64,000 nucleotides of DNA. Origin: Streptomyces sp. PsTaAH-137. Lineage in GTDB: Bacteria > Actinomycetota > Actinomycetes > Streptomycetales > Streptomycetaceae. The translations under genes and the position numbers were made by a program. The notes below the pieces were generated by a model. The model did not search any database and was not told the origin of the DNA. It was given only the letters and a program-made list of their open reading frames with translations. Each line of letters begins with the position of its first letter. Within the stretch, counting starts at the first letter, position 1. The stretch spans positions 248,001 through 312,000 of the forward strand of contig NZ_QLLY01000002.1 in the NCBI RefSeq assembly GCF_003259365.1. Reading direction: 5' to 3'. Shown piece after piece: positions 8,973-18,002 of this stretch.

Positions 8973-9947
8973 TCAGCCCAGGTAGGACTCGACCTCGGCG
9001 GCGGCCTCGTCGCCGTAGGCCTTGCGGAAGCGGTCCATGAACGGGACCCGGCGCAGCGCGTACTCCTGGGTGCCGAGGGTCTCGATGACGAGCGTGGCGA
9101 GCATGCAGCCGATCTGCGCGGCCCGCTCCAGGGAGACGCCCCAGGAGAGCCCGGACAGGAAACCGGCGCGGAACGCGTCGCCGACGCCGGTCGGGTCGAC
9201 CTTCGCCTCCTCCTCCGGGCAGCCGACCTCGACCGGCTCCTCGCCGACGCGCTCGATGCGGACGCCGCGCGCGCCGAGGGTGGTCACCCGGTGGCCGACC
9301 TTGCCGAGGATCTCGGCCTCGCTCCAGCCGGTCTTGGACTCGATGAGGCCCTTCTCGTACTCGTTCGAGAAGAGGTAGGTGGCGCCGTCGAGGAGGGTGC
9401 GGATCTCGTCGCCGTCCATGCGGGCGATCTGCTGCGAGAAGTCGGCGGCGAAGGGGATCTCGCGGCTGCGGCACTCCTCGGTGTGCCGGAGCATCGCCTC
9501 CGGGTCGTCGGCGCCGATGAGGACGAGGTCGAGGCCGCCCACGCGGTCGGCGACGGTCTTGAGCTCGATGAGGCGGGCCTCGCTCATCGCGCCCGTGTAG
9601 AAGGAGCCGATCTGGTTGTGGTCGGCGTCCGTGGTGCACACGAAGCGGGCCGTGTGCAGCGTCTCGGAGATCCGCACCGAGGTCGTGTCCACGCCGTGCC
9701 GGTCGAGCCAGGCGCGGTACTCGTCGAAGTCCGAGCCGGCCGCGCCGACCAGGACCGGGCCCGTGCCGAGCTGGCCCATGCCGAAGGCGATGTTGGCGCC
9801 GACGCCGCCCCGGCGCACGTCGAGGTTGTCGACGAGGAAGGAGAGGGAGACCGTGTGCAGCTGGTCGGCGACGAACTGGTCGGCGAAGCGGCCGGGGAAG
9901 GTCATCAGATGGTCGGTGGCGATGGAGCCGGTGACTGCGATTCGCAC
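8973..9947 (-). CDS. PfkB-family carbohydrate/nucleoside kinase
   Basis: The GTG at 9947 gives 324 residues beginning RIAVTGSIATDHLM. PfkB signatures are present: RRGGVGANIAFGMGQLG near residues 47-62 and, toward the C-terminus, the catalytic DPTGVGDAFRAG with the base Asp and anion hole. The family includes ribokinase and adenosine kinase; the substrate cannot be told from sequence alone. The open frame continues upstream to 10358, but codon content and the family N-terminus favour this GTG. The gene is convergent with the desulfurase, and no partner gene indicates a pathway. Confidence 0.88.
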   Translation of the reverse strand: MRIAVTGSIATDHLMTFPGRFADQFVADQLHTVSLSFLVDNLDVRRGGVGANIAFGMGQLGTGPVLVGAAGSDFDEYRAWLDRHGVDTTSVRISETLHTARFVCTTDADHNQIGSFYTGAMSEARLIELKTVADRVGGLDLVLIGADDPEAMLRHTEECRSREIPFAADFSQQIARMDGDEIRTLLDGATYLFSNEYEKGLIESKTGWSEAEILGKVGHRVTTLGARGVRIERVGEEPVEVGCPEEEAKVDPTGVGDAFRAGFLSGLSWGVSLERAAQIGCMLATLVIETLGTQEYALRRVPFMDRFRKAYGDEAAAEVESYLG

Positions 9948-10079
9948 AGCGGGAACACGCTTCCTGAGGGGCGGCGGTTGACAGTTCACGCTACCCGGTC
10001 GGAACCCTTGCCCTGAAGTGCGGAAACTACCTGATAGTAGGTCTTTTTTCCGGAGCCGCCGCGTGCCTACGGTGCGTAC

Positions 10080-10289
10080 ATGACCTACGACGTGTCCTTC
10101 ATGACGCAGGACGGGCTCGCGGCGCTGCGCGGCGACTGTGCCCGGATGGTTCCGCAGTGGGTGCTGCCGCGGGCACCCTGGGAGGTGGAGCCGCGGGTCA
10201 CCGTGGTCGGTGCGGCCGGCATCCACGGGGTCGTGGTGCCCGCTTCGTCCGCGCGGCTCGTCGACTCCCTGGCGGGCTTCGACGACTGA
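10080..10289 (+). CDS. Small hypothetical protein
   Basis: The reading frame has 69 codons and strong G/C third positions, starting MTYDVSFMTQDG and ending at a TGA in 10287-10289. No Shine-Dalgarno sequence precedes the ATG, so the transcript could be leaderless. There are no signal peptide, helices or metal-binding motifs. It lies between the divergent kinase gene and the anchored protein gene at 10403. I do not recognise a family. Moderate confidence that it is real rests on codon use only. Confidence 0.5.
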   Translation: MTYDVSFMTQDGLAALRGDCARMVPQWVLPRAPWEVEPRVTVVGAAGIHGVVVPASSARLVDSLAGFDD

Positions 10290-10402
10290 CGGCGCGCGGA
10301 AGGGAACCGCACGCCCCTTTGCCGCGTCCCATCGCTGTCCCCTTTCGATGTCCCCCATCGAGGGGATGCGGGATACGACACGGCAGGCGAAGGAGCGATG
10401 CG

Positions 10403-11899
10403 GTGAGCACCGAAGAGCGGACGCGGGACCGGAGCGGGCGACGGCGCACGCTGGCGGTCGCCTCGGCCCTGGCGGCTGTCCTCCTGGCCGGTGGCGGTGG
10501 CGCGTACTGGGCGACGAGCGTGACCGGCGGGGACGGCGGGGGCAGTTCGGACGGGTCCGGGGCAGGCGGCACTCCCCCGCCGCTCGCCCTCGACGGTTAC
10601 GGCGAGGGCGGCGCGCCGGGTGCGTCGAACGGGATCGCGCCGGGCGAGCCGGATCCGAACGGCTCGCGGTACAGGGCCACGGGCGATCTGCCCGACGGGC
10701 CGGACGAGGCCGCGGTGTACCGGGCGAAGGGTTCGGTGACCGCCGCCGACGTGCAGGCCCTCGGCACGGCGCTCGACGTGGCCGGCACCCCGAAGCTGCA
10801 GGCCGGGACCTGGCGGATCGGACCGGCGCCGGACGGCTCGGGGCCGTCCCTTGAAGTGACCGGGAAGGCGCCGGGCACCTGGACGTACGCGCGCTACGCG
10901 GGGTCGGCGAGCGGCAAGAAGTGCCCCGGTGCCGCCTCGTGCGCGGGCGGGGTGGGCAGCGGGAACGCGCGGGACGCGGTGAGCGAGGCGGCCGCGAAGA
11001 AGGCGGCGGCGCCGGTCCTCAAGGCGCTCGGTCAGGACTCCGCGAAGGTGGACGCGAGCCAGCTGATGGGCGCCACCCGAGTGGTGAACGCCGATCCCGA
11101 GGTGGGCGGCCTGCCCACGTACGGCTGGTCGACCGGGATCCAGATCGGCTCCGACGGTCAAGTGGTCGGCGGCAGCGGCCGGTTGAAGACGCCGGCCGAG
11201 GGCGCCACGTATCCGACGGTCGGCGCGCAGGAGACGCTGAAGAAGATGAACGGCTCGTCGGCGGGCGGCCGTGTCCCGGCCGACGCCTGTGCGAGCGCGG
11301 TGCCGCTGGACGGCGGTTCGGGGTGTACACCGTCGTCGCCGAAGCCGCCCGCGTCGACGACGGTCGACGTCACCGACGCCGTGTTCGGGCTCGCGACGTA
11401 CGCGAGCGGCGGCGAGCAGATGCTCGTACCGTCGTGGCTGTTCACGGTGGAGCAGCCGGGGGCCGAGCGCCCGATGACCGTGACGCGTCCGGCGGTCGCG
11501 CCGAAGTACCTGGTCGCGCCCGGGAGTTCGACGGCCGCACCGGAGCCGTCGGTTTCGGCTTCCGCCTCGGCGTCGGGCGGGCCGGGGTCGGAGGTCCGCG
11601 ATGTGCCGGTGCAGGGGTACCGCGCCGACTCCTCGGGCACGGAGCTGACCCTGCACTTCACCGGTGGCGTGTGCGCGACGTACACGGCGGCGGCGGACGA
11701 GTCGGGGAAGCAGGTGACCGTGCGGGTCACCGAGACCCAGAAGAAGGGCACGATCTGCGTCAAGGTCGCGAAGTTCTACACGCTGCCGGTGACGCTCGAC
11801 GCCCCGCTGGACGGGCGGAAGGTCGTCGGCACGGACGGGAGCACGGTGTCGGCCGCGGAGAAGAACCGGCCGGGCGGCGCCCCCGCGCCGCGGGACTGA
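10403..11899 (+). CDS. Membrane-anchored extracellular hypothetical protein
   Basis: The GTG at 10403, with AAGGAG upstream, gives 498 residues. A basic N-terminus and one hydrophobic segment (about 15-36) suggest a type II anchor or uncleaved signal. A glycine/serine-rich linker follows, then a large domain containing ATRVVNADPEVGGLPTYGW. A Ser/Ala/Pro linker comes after a CASAVPLDGGSGC loop, and the C-terminal domain has paired Cys that may form disulfides. It resembles conserved Streptomyces secreted proteins of unknown function. A strong hairpin follows the gene, and no operon partner is apparent. Confidence 0.8.
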   Translation: MSTEERTRDRSGRRRTLAVASALAAVLLAGGGGAYWATSVTGGDGGGSSDGSGAGGTPPPLALDGYGEGGAPGASNGIAPGEPDPNGSRYRATGDLPDGPDEAAVYRAKGSVTAADVQALGTALDVAGTPKLQAGTWRIGPAPDGSGPSLEVTGKAPGTWTYARYAGSASGKKCPGAASCAGGVGSGNARDAVSEAAAKKAAAPVLKALGQDSAKVDASQLMGATRVVNADPEVGGLPTYGWSTGIQIGSDGQVVGGSGRLKTPAEGATYPTVGAQETLKKMNGSSAGGRVPADACASAVPLDGGSGCTPSSPKPPASTTVDVTDAVFGLATYASGGEQMLVPSWLFTVEQPGAERPMTVTRPAVAPKYLVAPGSSTAAPEPSVSASASASGGPGSEVRDVPVQGYRADSSGTELTLHFTGGVCATYTAAADESGKQVTVRVTETQKKGTICVKVAKFYTLPVTLDAPLDGRKVVGTDGSTVSAAEKNRPGGAPAPRD

Positions 11900-11915
11900 G
11901 AAGCGCGCAGGAACA

Positions 11916-11955
11916 AAAGGGCTGGGGCACCCCCGAGGGGGTGCCCCAGCCCTTT
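11916..11955. terminator. Bidirectional hairpin between convergent genes
   Basis: A perfect 19-base inverted repeat (AAAGGGCTGGGGCACCCCC and its complement) separated by two bases starts 17 bases after the anchored-protein gene and ends 26 bases before the end of the convergent iron-sulfur carrier gene. A short T-run on both strands supports termination in either direction. Confidence 0.88.
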
Positions 11956-11980
11956 GCGCTGCTTGTGGCGCTCGTGCTGT

Positions 11981-12337
11981 TTAGCTGAACGAGTCGCCGC
12001 AGGCGCAGGAGCCCGTCGCGTTCGGGTTGTCGATCGTGAAGCCCTGCTTCTCGATGGTGTCGACGAAGTCGATCGACGCGCCGCCCAGGTACGGGGCGGA
12101 CATGCGGTCGGTGACGACCTTGACGCCGCCGAAGTCCTTGACGACATCGCCGTCGAGCGAGCGCTCGTCGAAGAAGAGCTGGTAGCGCAGGCCGGAGCAG
12201 CCGCCGGGCTGAACAGCCACACGCAGGGCCAGGTCGTCACGGCCTTCCTGGTCGAGCAGAGCCTTGACCTTGGCGGCGGCTTCGTCGCTGAGGATGATGC
12301 CGTCGCTGACGGTGGTGGTCTCGTCCGATACGGACAT
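11981..12337 (-). CDS. erpA: A-type iron-sulfur cluster carrier (HesB/IscA/ErpA family)
   Basis: This 118-residue protein has the A-type carrier fold with the three conserved cysteines: Cys47 in PGGCSGLRY, and Cys111 and Cys113 in GSCACGDSF. Such proteins receive assembled clusters and deliver them to apo-enzymes in the cytoplasm. A plausible local client is NadA, encoded divergently 261 bases away. The gene symbol is by family; ErpA and IscA cannot be separated confidently here. Confidence 0.9.
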   Translation of the reverse strand: MSVSDETTTVSDGIILSDEAAAKVKALLDQEGRDDLALRVAVQPGGCSGLRYQLFFDERSLDGDVVKDFGGVKVVTDRMSAPYLGGASIDFVDTIEKQGFTIDNPNATGSCACGDSFS

Positions 12338-12524
12338 CTACATCTCTCCCGGGTTGTACGGAGACTGCTTGCCGACCATTGCAACCGGCAAAGGCCCGGA
12401 TCCATTCCGGATCCGCCGAGGGTTTTGCACTTCCTCTTTTCATGCTCGCACACCTGGGGCGAACGGGGCACGGGCCGTCCCACGCGGATTGCGTCACATC
12501 GACGACATCGGCATCGTCAAACTG

Positions 12525-12537
12525 ACGTGAAGCACGT
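12525..12537. promoter_or_regulatory. Candidate operator and promoter upstream of nadA
   Basis: ACGTG-AAG-CACGT is a perfect 5-base palindrome with a 3-base spacer. It runs into TATGAT (12537-12542), a good -10 hexamer about 57 bases before the nadA start. A protein bound here would block RNA polymerase. The regulator is unknown, and the arms are short enough for chance occurrence. Confidence 0.4.
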
Positions 12538-12598
12538 ATGATAGATAGCGTCATTTCGACGAGAAGTGTTCTGCAGAACTCAAGAAAGGGTGCGTGAC

Positions 12599-13786
12599 GT
12601 GACCACGGCCCAGACCCCCGTTGACCTGGATGTCTCGCCCACTCCGCTGGCGCTGCTCCTGCTCGGCCGCGAGGCCGACACCCGGAGCGAGCGTGGTGTG
12701 GAGTGCCCCGGCGATCTGCCCTCCCCGTCCGACCCGGACCTGGTGGAGCGTGCCCGCGCGGCCAAGGAGAAGCTCGGCGACAAGGTGTTCGTCCTCGGGC
12801 ACCACTACCAGCGCGACGAGGTCATCCAGTTCGCCGACGTCACCGGCGACTCCTTCAAGCTGGCGCGGGACGCCGCCGCGCGCCCCGAGGCCGAGTACAT
12901 CGTGTTCTGCGGTGTGCACTTCATGGCGGAGTCCGCCGACATCCTCACGGGCGACGACCAGAAGGTCGTGCTGCCGGACCTGGCCGCCGGCTGCTCGATG
13001 GCCGACATGGCCACCGCCGAGCAGGTCGCCGAGTGCTGGGACGTGCTGACCGAGGCCGGGATCGCCGGCTCCGTCGTCCCCGTCTCGTACATGAACTCCT
13101 CGGCCGACATCAAGGCGTTCACCGGCAAGCACGGTGGCACGATCTGTACGTCGTCCAATGCCGAGCGCGCGCTGAACTGGGCGTTCGAGCAGGGGGAGAA
13201 GGTTCTCTTCCTGCCCGACCAGCACCTGGGGCGCAACACGGCCGTCCGTGACCTGGGGATGTCGCTGGACGACTGCGTCCTCTACAACCCGCACAAGCCG
13301 AACGGCGGGCTGACCGCCGAGCAGCTGCGGGACGCGAAGATGATCCTGTGGCGCGGGCACTGCTCGGTGCACGGGCGGTTCTCGCTGGACTCGGTGAACG
13401 ACGTGCGGGAGCGCATTCCGGGGGTGAACGTCCTGGTGCACCCCGAGTGCAAGCACGAGGTCGTCGCCGCCGCCGACTACGTCGGGTCGACCGAGTACAT
13501 CATCAAGGCGCTGGAGGCCGCGCCGGCCGGGTCGAAGTGGGCGATCGGCACCGAGCTGAACCTGGTGCGCCGCCTCGCCAACCGGTTCGCGCCCGAGGGC
13601 AAGGAGATCGTCTTCCTCGACAAGACGGTGTGCTTCTGCTCGACCATGAACCGGATCGATCTGCCGCACCTGGTCTGGACGCTGGAGTCCCTGGCCGACG
13701 GCCAGCTCGTGAACCGCATCGAGGTCGACCCGGAGACGGAGCGCTTCGCAAAGCTGGCCCTGGAACGCATGCTGGCGCTGCCGTAG
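12599..13786 (+). CDS. nadA: Quinolinate synthase
   Basis: NadA condenses iminoaspartate with dihydroxyacetone phosphate to quinolinate, the NAD precursor. The GTG at 12599 gives 395 residues, the long actinobacterial form. The three 4Fe-4S cysteines appear in FCGVHFMAES, HPECKHE and CFCSTM, and the substrate segment LGHHYQRDEV is clear. The open frame extends to an ATG at 12566, but codon use and the AAAGGG at a suitable distance favour GTG. No nadB or nadC is adjacent in this window. It is divergent from the iron-sulfur carrier gene, which may serve its cluster. Confidence 0.96.
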   Translation: MTTAQTPVDLDVSPTPLALLLLGREADTRSERGVECPGDLPSPSDPDLVERARAAKEKLGDKVFVLGHHYQRDEVIQFADVTGDSFKLARDAAARPEAEYIVFCGVHFMAESADILTGDDQKVVLPDLAAGCSMADMATAEQVAECWDVLTEAGIAGSVVPVSYMNSSADIKAFTGKHGGTICTSSNAERALNWAFEQGEKVLFLPDQHLGRNTAVRDLGMSLDDCVLYNPHKPNGGLTAEQLRDAKMILWRGHCSVHGRFSLDSVNDVRERIPGVNVLVHPECKHEVVAAADYVGSTEYIIKALEAAPAGSKWAIGTELNLVRRLANRFAPEGKEIVFLDKTVCFCSTMNRIDLPHLVWTLESLADGQLVNRIEVDPETERFAKLALERMLALP

Positions 13787-13796
13787 CGGGATGCTT

Positions 13797-13830
13797 CAGC
13801 GGGGCCGCACCTTTTGGCACGGCCCCGCTG
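13797..13830 (+). terminator. Terminator of nadA
   Basis: CAGCGGGGCCG and its exact complement flank a 12-base loop, starting 10 bases past the nadA stop. Confidence 0.8.
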
Positions 13831-13841
13831 AGGCGCCCCGT

Positions 13842-13878
13842 CAGGGGCGCGGGGAACTGCGCGAGAAGCCCCACCGGG
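13842..13878 (+). repeat. Dispersed GC-rich repeat
   Basis: This is a full copy of the family, with the core CAGGGGCGCGGGGAACTGCG followed by the CGAGAAGCCCCACCGGG extension also found at 31531 and 47801. It lies between the nadA terminator and the convergent efflux gene. Confidence 0.85.
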
Positions 13879-14004
13879 CGATCACCCGCGAACGGCGCCG
13901 AGGTGACCGCCCCCTGAAGCGCTCACCCCGCGCCGGGGCGCCGCCTTGCCCACCCTGCCGCCCCAGGCGGCAGATTGCCCAAGACGGCGGGGCGGTGACC
14001 GGGG

Positions 14005-17000
14005 TCAGACTCCGGCCCGCTCCGATTCCTGGTCCGGGGTCGGAGACTGCGGCGGCACCTCGGCGGAGCCGTGCTTGGCGGCGCGCTTGCGGGCCCGCTT
14101 CTCCTTGCGGAGCTCCAGCATCGCGTAGAGCGTCGGGACGAGGAGCAGCGTCAGCAGCGTCGAGGTGATCAGACCGCCGATCACGACCACGGCCAGCGGC
14201 TGCGCGATGAACCCGCCCTCCCCGGTGACGCCGAGCGCCATCGGAAGCAGCGCGAAGATCGTCGCCAGGGCCGTCATCAGGATCGGGCGGAGACGGTGGC
14301 GACCGCCTTCCACCACGGCCTCGACCACGCCGAGCCCCTGGCTCCGGTACTGGTTGATCAGGTCGATCAGCACGATCGCGTTCGTGACCACGATGCCGAT
14401 GAGCATCAGCATGCCGATCATCGCGGGCACGCCCATCGGCGTACCGGTGGCGACCAGCAGGCCGATGGCGCCGGTGGCCGCGAACGGGATCGAGACCAGC
14501 AGGATCAGCGGCTGCGCCAGCGAGCGGAACGTCGCCACCAGCAGCATGAACACGATCGCGATCGCGGCGAGCATGGCGAGCGCCAGGTTCTTGAACGCGT
14601 CGTCCTGGTCGGAGGTGACCCCGCCGATGGTCGCCGTGGCGCCCTTCGGCAGATCCAGCGCCTTGATCTTCGACTGGAGGTCGGCGCTGACGGCACCGGT
14701 GTTGTCCCCGGTCGGCTTCGCCGTGATCGTCGCCGCGCGGGCGCCGTCGATCCGGGTCATCGAGACGGGGCCGTCGACCAGCTTCACGGTGGCGATGTCG
14801 CCGAGGGTCAGACCGCGCGGGCCCATCGGCAGCTTCTTCAGCTGGGCCGTGGTCTCGGCGGGCTTCGCCGACTTGACCACGATGTCGCGCTCGGTGTCGT
14901 CGAGGGTCGCCTTGCCGGTCGTCGTACCGCGGACCGCCTGGGTGACGGCGGCGCCGAGCGTCGTGTCGTTGAACCCCGCCGCGGCCGCCTTGGAGTTGGC
15001 CCGGACCGAGATCCGCGGGACGGACTGGGACAGGTCGCTGGTGACGTCCGTGACGTCGTCGAGGGTGGCGACGGCGTCCTTGACCTGCTCGGCCGCCTTG
15101 TCGAGGACGGCACCGTCGGCGGCCTTCACGACCACGCTGAGGTCCTGGCTGCCGAAGCCGTCACCGGCCGAGATCGTCGTCGTACCGACGCCGTCCAGCT
15201 TGCCGAGCTCGCGCTCGATGCGGTCCTGCGTGTCCTCGTACGACGCCTTGTCCTTCAGGGTCACCGAGTACGACGCCTGGTTGGTGTCGGTGCCGCCGCC
15301 GAAGGCCGCCATGAAGCCCGACGAGCCGACGGTGACCTGGTAGTCCTTGACCTCGTCGATGCTCTGGAGCACCTGCTCGACCTTCTTGGCCGAGGCGTCG
15401 GTGGCGGCCAGGCTGGTGCCGGGGGCCAGCTCCTGCTTGATGGAGAGGACCTCCTGCTCGCCCTGGTCGAAGAAGTTGGTCTTCAGCAGCGAGGACATGC
15501 CGAACGTGCCGAGGAGGACGACGACGGCGATCGCCAGGCTGGTGAGGCGGCGCCGGGTCGCGAAGCGCAGCACGGGCACGTACGCCCGCTGGAGCCACGA
15601 CCTGGCCTCCTTCTCCTCGGCGAGGCGGCGGGCCTCCTCGGGGTCGACGCCCCGGACCGCCTTGGGGGCGCGCAGGAACCAGTAGGACAGCACCGGGACG
15701 ACCGTCAGCGACACCAGCAGGGACGCCAGCAGCGCCGCGGTGACCGTGAGGGAGAACGAGCCGAACAGCTCGCCCACCATGCCGCCGACCAGGCCGATCG
15801 GCAGGAACACGGCGACCGTCGTCAGGGTCGAGGAGGTGACCGCGCCGGCCACCTCGCGGACCGCGGTGAGGATGGCCTCCTTGCGCTCCTCGCCGTAGCC
15901 GAGGTGGCGCTTGATGTTCTCCAGGACGACGATCGAGTCGTCGACGACGCGGCCGATCGCGATGGTCAGCGCGCCGAGCGTCAGCATGTTCAGCGACAGG
16001 TCGCGGGTCCACAGCACGATCAGGGCGAGGACCACGGACAGGGGGATGGAGACCGCCGTCACCAGGGTCGAGCGCAGCGACGCGAGGAAGACCAGGATGA
16101 CGATGACGGCGAAGAGCAGGCCGAGCGCGCCCTCCGTGGTCAGGCCCGAGATGGACTTGGAGACCGCCGGGCCCTGGTCGCTGACGACCGTGAGGTCGGC
16201 GCCCTTGCCGAGGTCCTGGCGCAGGCCGGGCAGCTTGTCCTCGACGGCCTTGGAGATGGTGACGGCCGAGCCGTCGTGGTCCATGGTCACGGCGACGGCG
16301 AGGCTGGGCCGGCCGTCGGTGCGGGTGAGCGAGTCGGCCGTGGACGGCTCCTGCTTCACGGTGGCGATGTCGGCGAGGCGTACGGGCTTCTTGACGCCCT
16401 CGCCGGTGACCATCAGGTCCTTGATCTGGGCCAGCGAGGTGAAGCCGCCGCCGACCTGGACCGTGCGGTTCTTGCCGCCCTCGTCGAAGGAGCCCGCGGG
16501 CAGCGTGGCGCCGCCGGCCTGGAGAGACTGGCCGATCGCCTGGGCACTGACTCCGGCGGCGGCCGTCTTCTTCGGGTTCGGCGTGACGTTGATCTGGAGG
16601 TCGCGGACGCCGTCGACCGTGACCTGGCCGACGCCGTCGATGTCCTTGAGGGACGGCACGACGGTCTTGTCCAGCTGGTCGGCGAGCGCCTGCTGGTCCT
16701 GGTCGGAGGTGACCGCGAGGACGACGGTCGGGATGTCGTCGGTGGAGCCCGCGACGACCTGCGGGTCGACGTCGTCGGGCAGCTGGGCGCGCGCCCGGTT
16801 GACGGCCTGCTGGACGTCGGCGACGAGCTGCTTGGTGCCGGTGCCGTAGTCGAACGAGGCCATCACCAGGGCATTGCCCTCGCTGGCCGTCGAGGTGACG
16901 CCGGTGATCCCGGAGACGGCATCGAGCGAGTTCTCCAGCGGCTCGACGACCTGCTTCTCCACCACGTCGGGCGACGCGCCCTGGTACGGGGCGATCACCG

Positions 17001-17139
17001 ACACCATCGGCAGTTCGATCGTCGGCAGCAGCTGCTGCTTGAGCTGGGGGATCGCTATCGCGCCGAAGACGATCGCGATGATCGACATGAGGCCGATCAG
17101 GGCTCGCTGGGCGAGGCTGAATCTCGACAGCCAGGACAT
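14005..17139 (-). CDS. RND-family efflux permease (AcrB/SwrC type)
   Basis: The ATG at 17139 (MSWLSRFSLAQRALIGL) gives 1044 residues, full length for the HAE-type RND family. The two-fold repeat of a membrane helix, a large extracytoplasmic domain and five further helices is evident. Helix 4 carries GRVVDDSIVVLENIKRH with the paired Asp of the proton relay, and the second half has the matching VTNAIVLIDLINQYRSQG. No membrane-fusion or outer-membrane channel gene is next to it, as in Gram-positive SwrC-like pumps. An open frame extends a further 28 codons upstream but lacks support. Substrates are unknown. The neighbouring two-component system reads in the same direction but is 164 bases away. 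Confidence 0.93.
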   Translation of the reverse strand: MSWLSRFSLAQRALIGLMSIIAIVFGAIAIPQLKQQLLPTIELPMVSVIAPYQGASPDVVEKQVVEPLENSLDAVSGITGVTSTASEGNALVMASFDYGTGTKQLVADVQQAVNRARAQLPDDVDPQVVAGSTDDIPTVVLAVTSDQDQQALADQLDKTVVPSLKDIDGVGQVTVDGVRDLQINVTPNPKKTAAAGVSAQAIGQSLQAGGATLPAGSFDEGGKNRTVQVGGGFTSLAQIKDLMVTGEGVKKPVRLADIATVKQEPSTADSLTRTDGRPSLAVAVTMDHDGSAVTISKAVEDKLPGLRQDLGKGADLTVVSDQGPAVSKSISGLTTEGALGLLFAVIVILVFLASLRSTLVTAVSIPLSVVLALIVLWTRDLSLNMLTLGALTIAIGRVVDDSIVVLENIKRHLGYGEERKEAILTAVREVAGAVTSSTLTTVAVFLPIGLVGGMVGELFGSFSLTVTAALLASLLVSLTVVPVLSYWFLRAPKAVRGVDPEEARRLAEEKEARSWLQRAYVPVLRFATRRRLTSLAIAVVVLLGTFGMSSLLKTNFFDQGEQEVLSIKQELAPGTSLAATDASAKKVEQVLQSIDEVKDYQVTVGSSGFMAAFGGGTDTNQASYSVTLKDKASYEDTQDRIERELGKLDGVGTTTISAGDGFGSQDLSVVVKAADGAVLDKAAEQVKDAVATLDDVTDVTSDLSQSVPRISVRANSKAAAAGFNDTTLGAAVTQAVRGTTTGKATLDDTERDIVVKSAKPAETTAQLKKLPMGPRGLTLGDIATVKLVDGPVSMTRIDGARAATITAKPTGDNTGAVSADLQSKIKALDLPKGATATIGGVTSDQDDAFKNLALAMLAAIAIVFMLLVATFRSLAQPLILLVSIPFAATGAIGLLVATGTPMGVPAMIGMLMLIGIVVTNAIVLIDLINQYRSQGLGVVEAVVEGGRHRLRPILMTALATIFALLPMALGVTGEGGFIAQPLAVVVIGGLITSTLLTLLLVPTLYAMLELRKEKRARKRAAKHGSAEVPPQSPTPDQESERAGV

Positions 17140-17303
17140 GAAGGCAGGTCTCCCCGGGGAACGGTGTGCGATGGGCAGTCCCCGGCGCGCAGACACGCCG
17201 GGCACGAGTACACCCTGGTGCACGCGGACGGTGCGGGGCGTCGCTCCCAGGTCCCGTTGCTTATCCGCTTCCTACTGCGCCCGTAGTACGTGACCGGTGG
17301 AGG

Positions 17304-18002
17304 TCACTCCACCCGTGGGCGGACCAGACCCGATTCGTAGGCGATGACGACGAGTTGGGCCCGGTCGCGGGCGCCGAGCTTGGCCATCGCGCGATTCACG
17401 TGGGTCTTCACGGTGAGCGGGGAGACTTCGAGGCGCTCGGCGATCTCGTCGTTCGAGTGGCCGCCCGCGACCTGCACGAGGACCTCGCGCTCGCGCACGG
17501 TGAGCGCGGCGAGCCGCTCGGCGTGGGCTCCGGCGGACCGGCCGTCGTCCTCGTAACCCTCGCCCTGCGCGAGGAACTTGGCGATCAGTCCCTTGGTCGC
17601 GGCGGGCGACAGCAGGGCGTCGCCCGCGGCCGCGATCCGTACGGCGCCGAGCAGTTCCTCCGGCTCCGCGCCCTTGCCGAGGAACCCGGAGGCCCCGGCC
17701 CGCAGGGACTGCACCACGTACTCGTCGACCTCGAACGTGGTCAGCATGACGACGCGGACGGCGGCGAGTTCGGGGTCCGCGCTGATCTCGCGGGTCGCGG
17801 CGAGGCCGTCGGTGCCGGGCATCCGGATGTCCATCAGGACCACGTCGGGCCGCTCGGAGCGCGCGAGCCGGACCGCCTCCGCGCCGTCCGACGCCTCCCC
17901 CACCACCTGCATGTCCGGCTCGGAGTCGACGAGCACCCTGAAGGCGCTGCGCAGCAGGGCCTGGTCGTCGGCGAGGAGGACGCGGATCGTGCCGCTGGTC
18001 AT
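17304..18002 (-). CDS. NarL/LuxR-family response regulator
   Basis: This 232-residue protein has an N-terminal receiver with acidic pocket LADDQ and phosphoacceptor Asp58 (VVLMDIRMPG), and a C-terminal LuxR-type helix-turn-helix (about 160-222, with LTVREREVLVQVAGGHSNDEIA). Its ATG overlaps the sensor kinase stop by 4 bases, so the pair is translationally coupled. It should act as a DNA-binding regulator after phosphorylation. Nearby targets could include the RND pump just downstream, but that is inference. Confidence 0.95.
   Translation of the reverse strand: MTSGTIRVLLADDQALLRSAFRVLVDSEPDMQVVGEASDGAEAVRLARSERPDVVLMDIRMPGTDGLAATREISADPELAAVRVVMLTTFEVDEYVVQSLRAGASGFLGKGAEPEELLGAVRIAAAGDALLSPAATKGLIAKFLAQGEGYEDDGRSAGAHAERLAALTVREREVLVQVAGGHSNDEIAERLEVSPLTVKTHVNRAMAKLGARDRAQLVVIAYESGLVRPRVE

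Noticed and set aside
10030..10056. CTAC-CTGATA-GTAG followed by T6 as a terminator
   Set aside because: The stem is only four base pairs and lies upstream of two genes rather than after one; more likely part of a promoter region.
14071..17286. A 1071-codon open frame antisense to the RND efflux gene
   Set aside because: Its composition (Arg/Gly/Asp/His-rich, no domains) is that of an antisense shadow in high-GC DNA, and the opposite strand encodes a complete RND protein.
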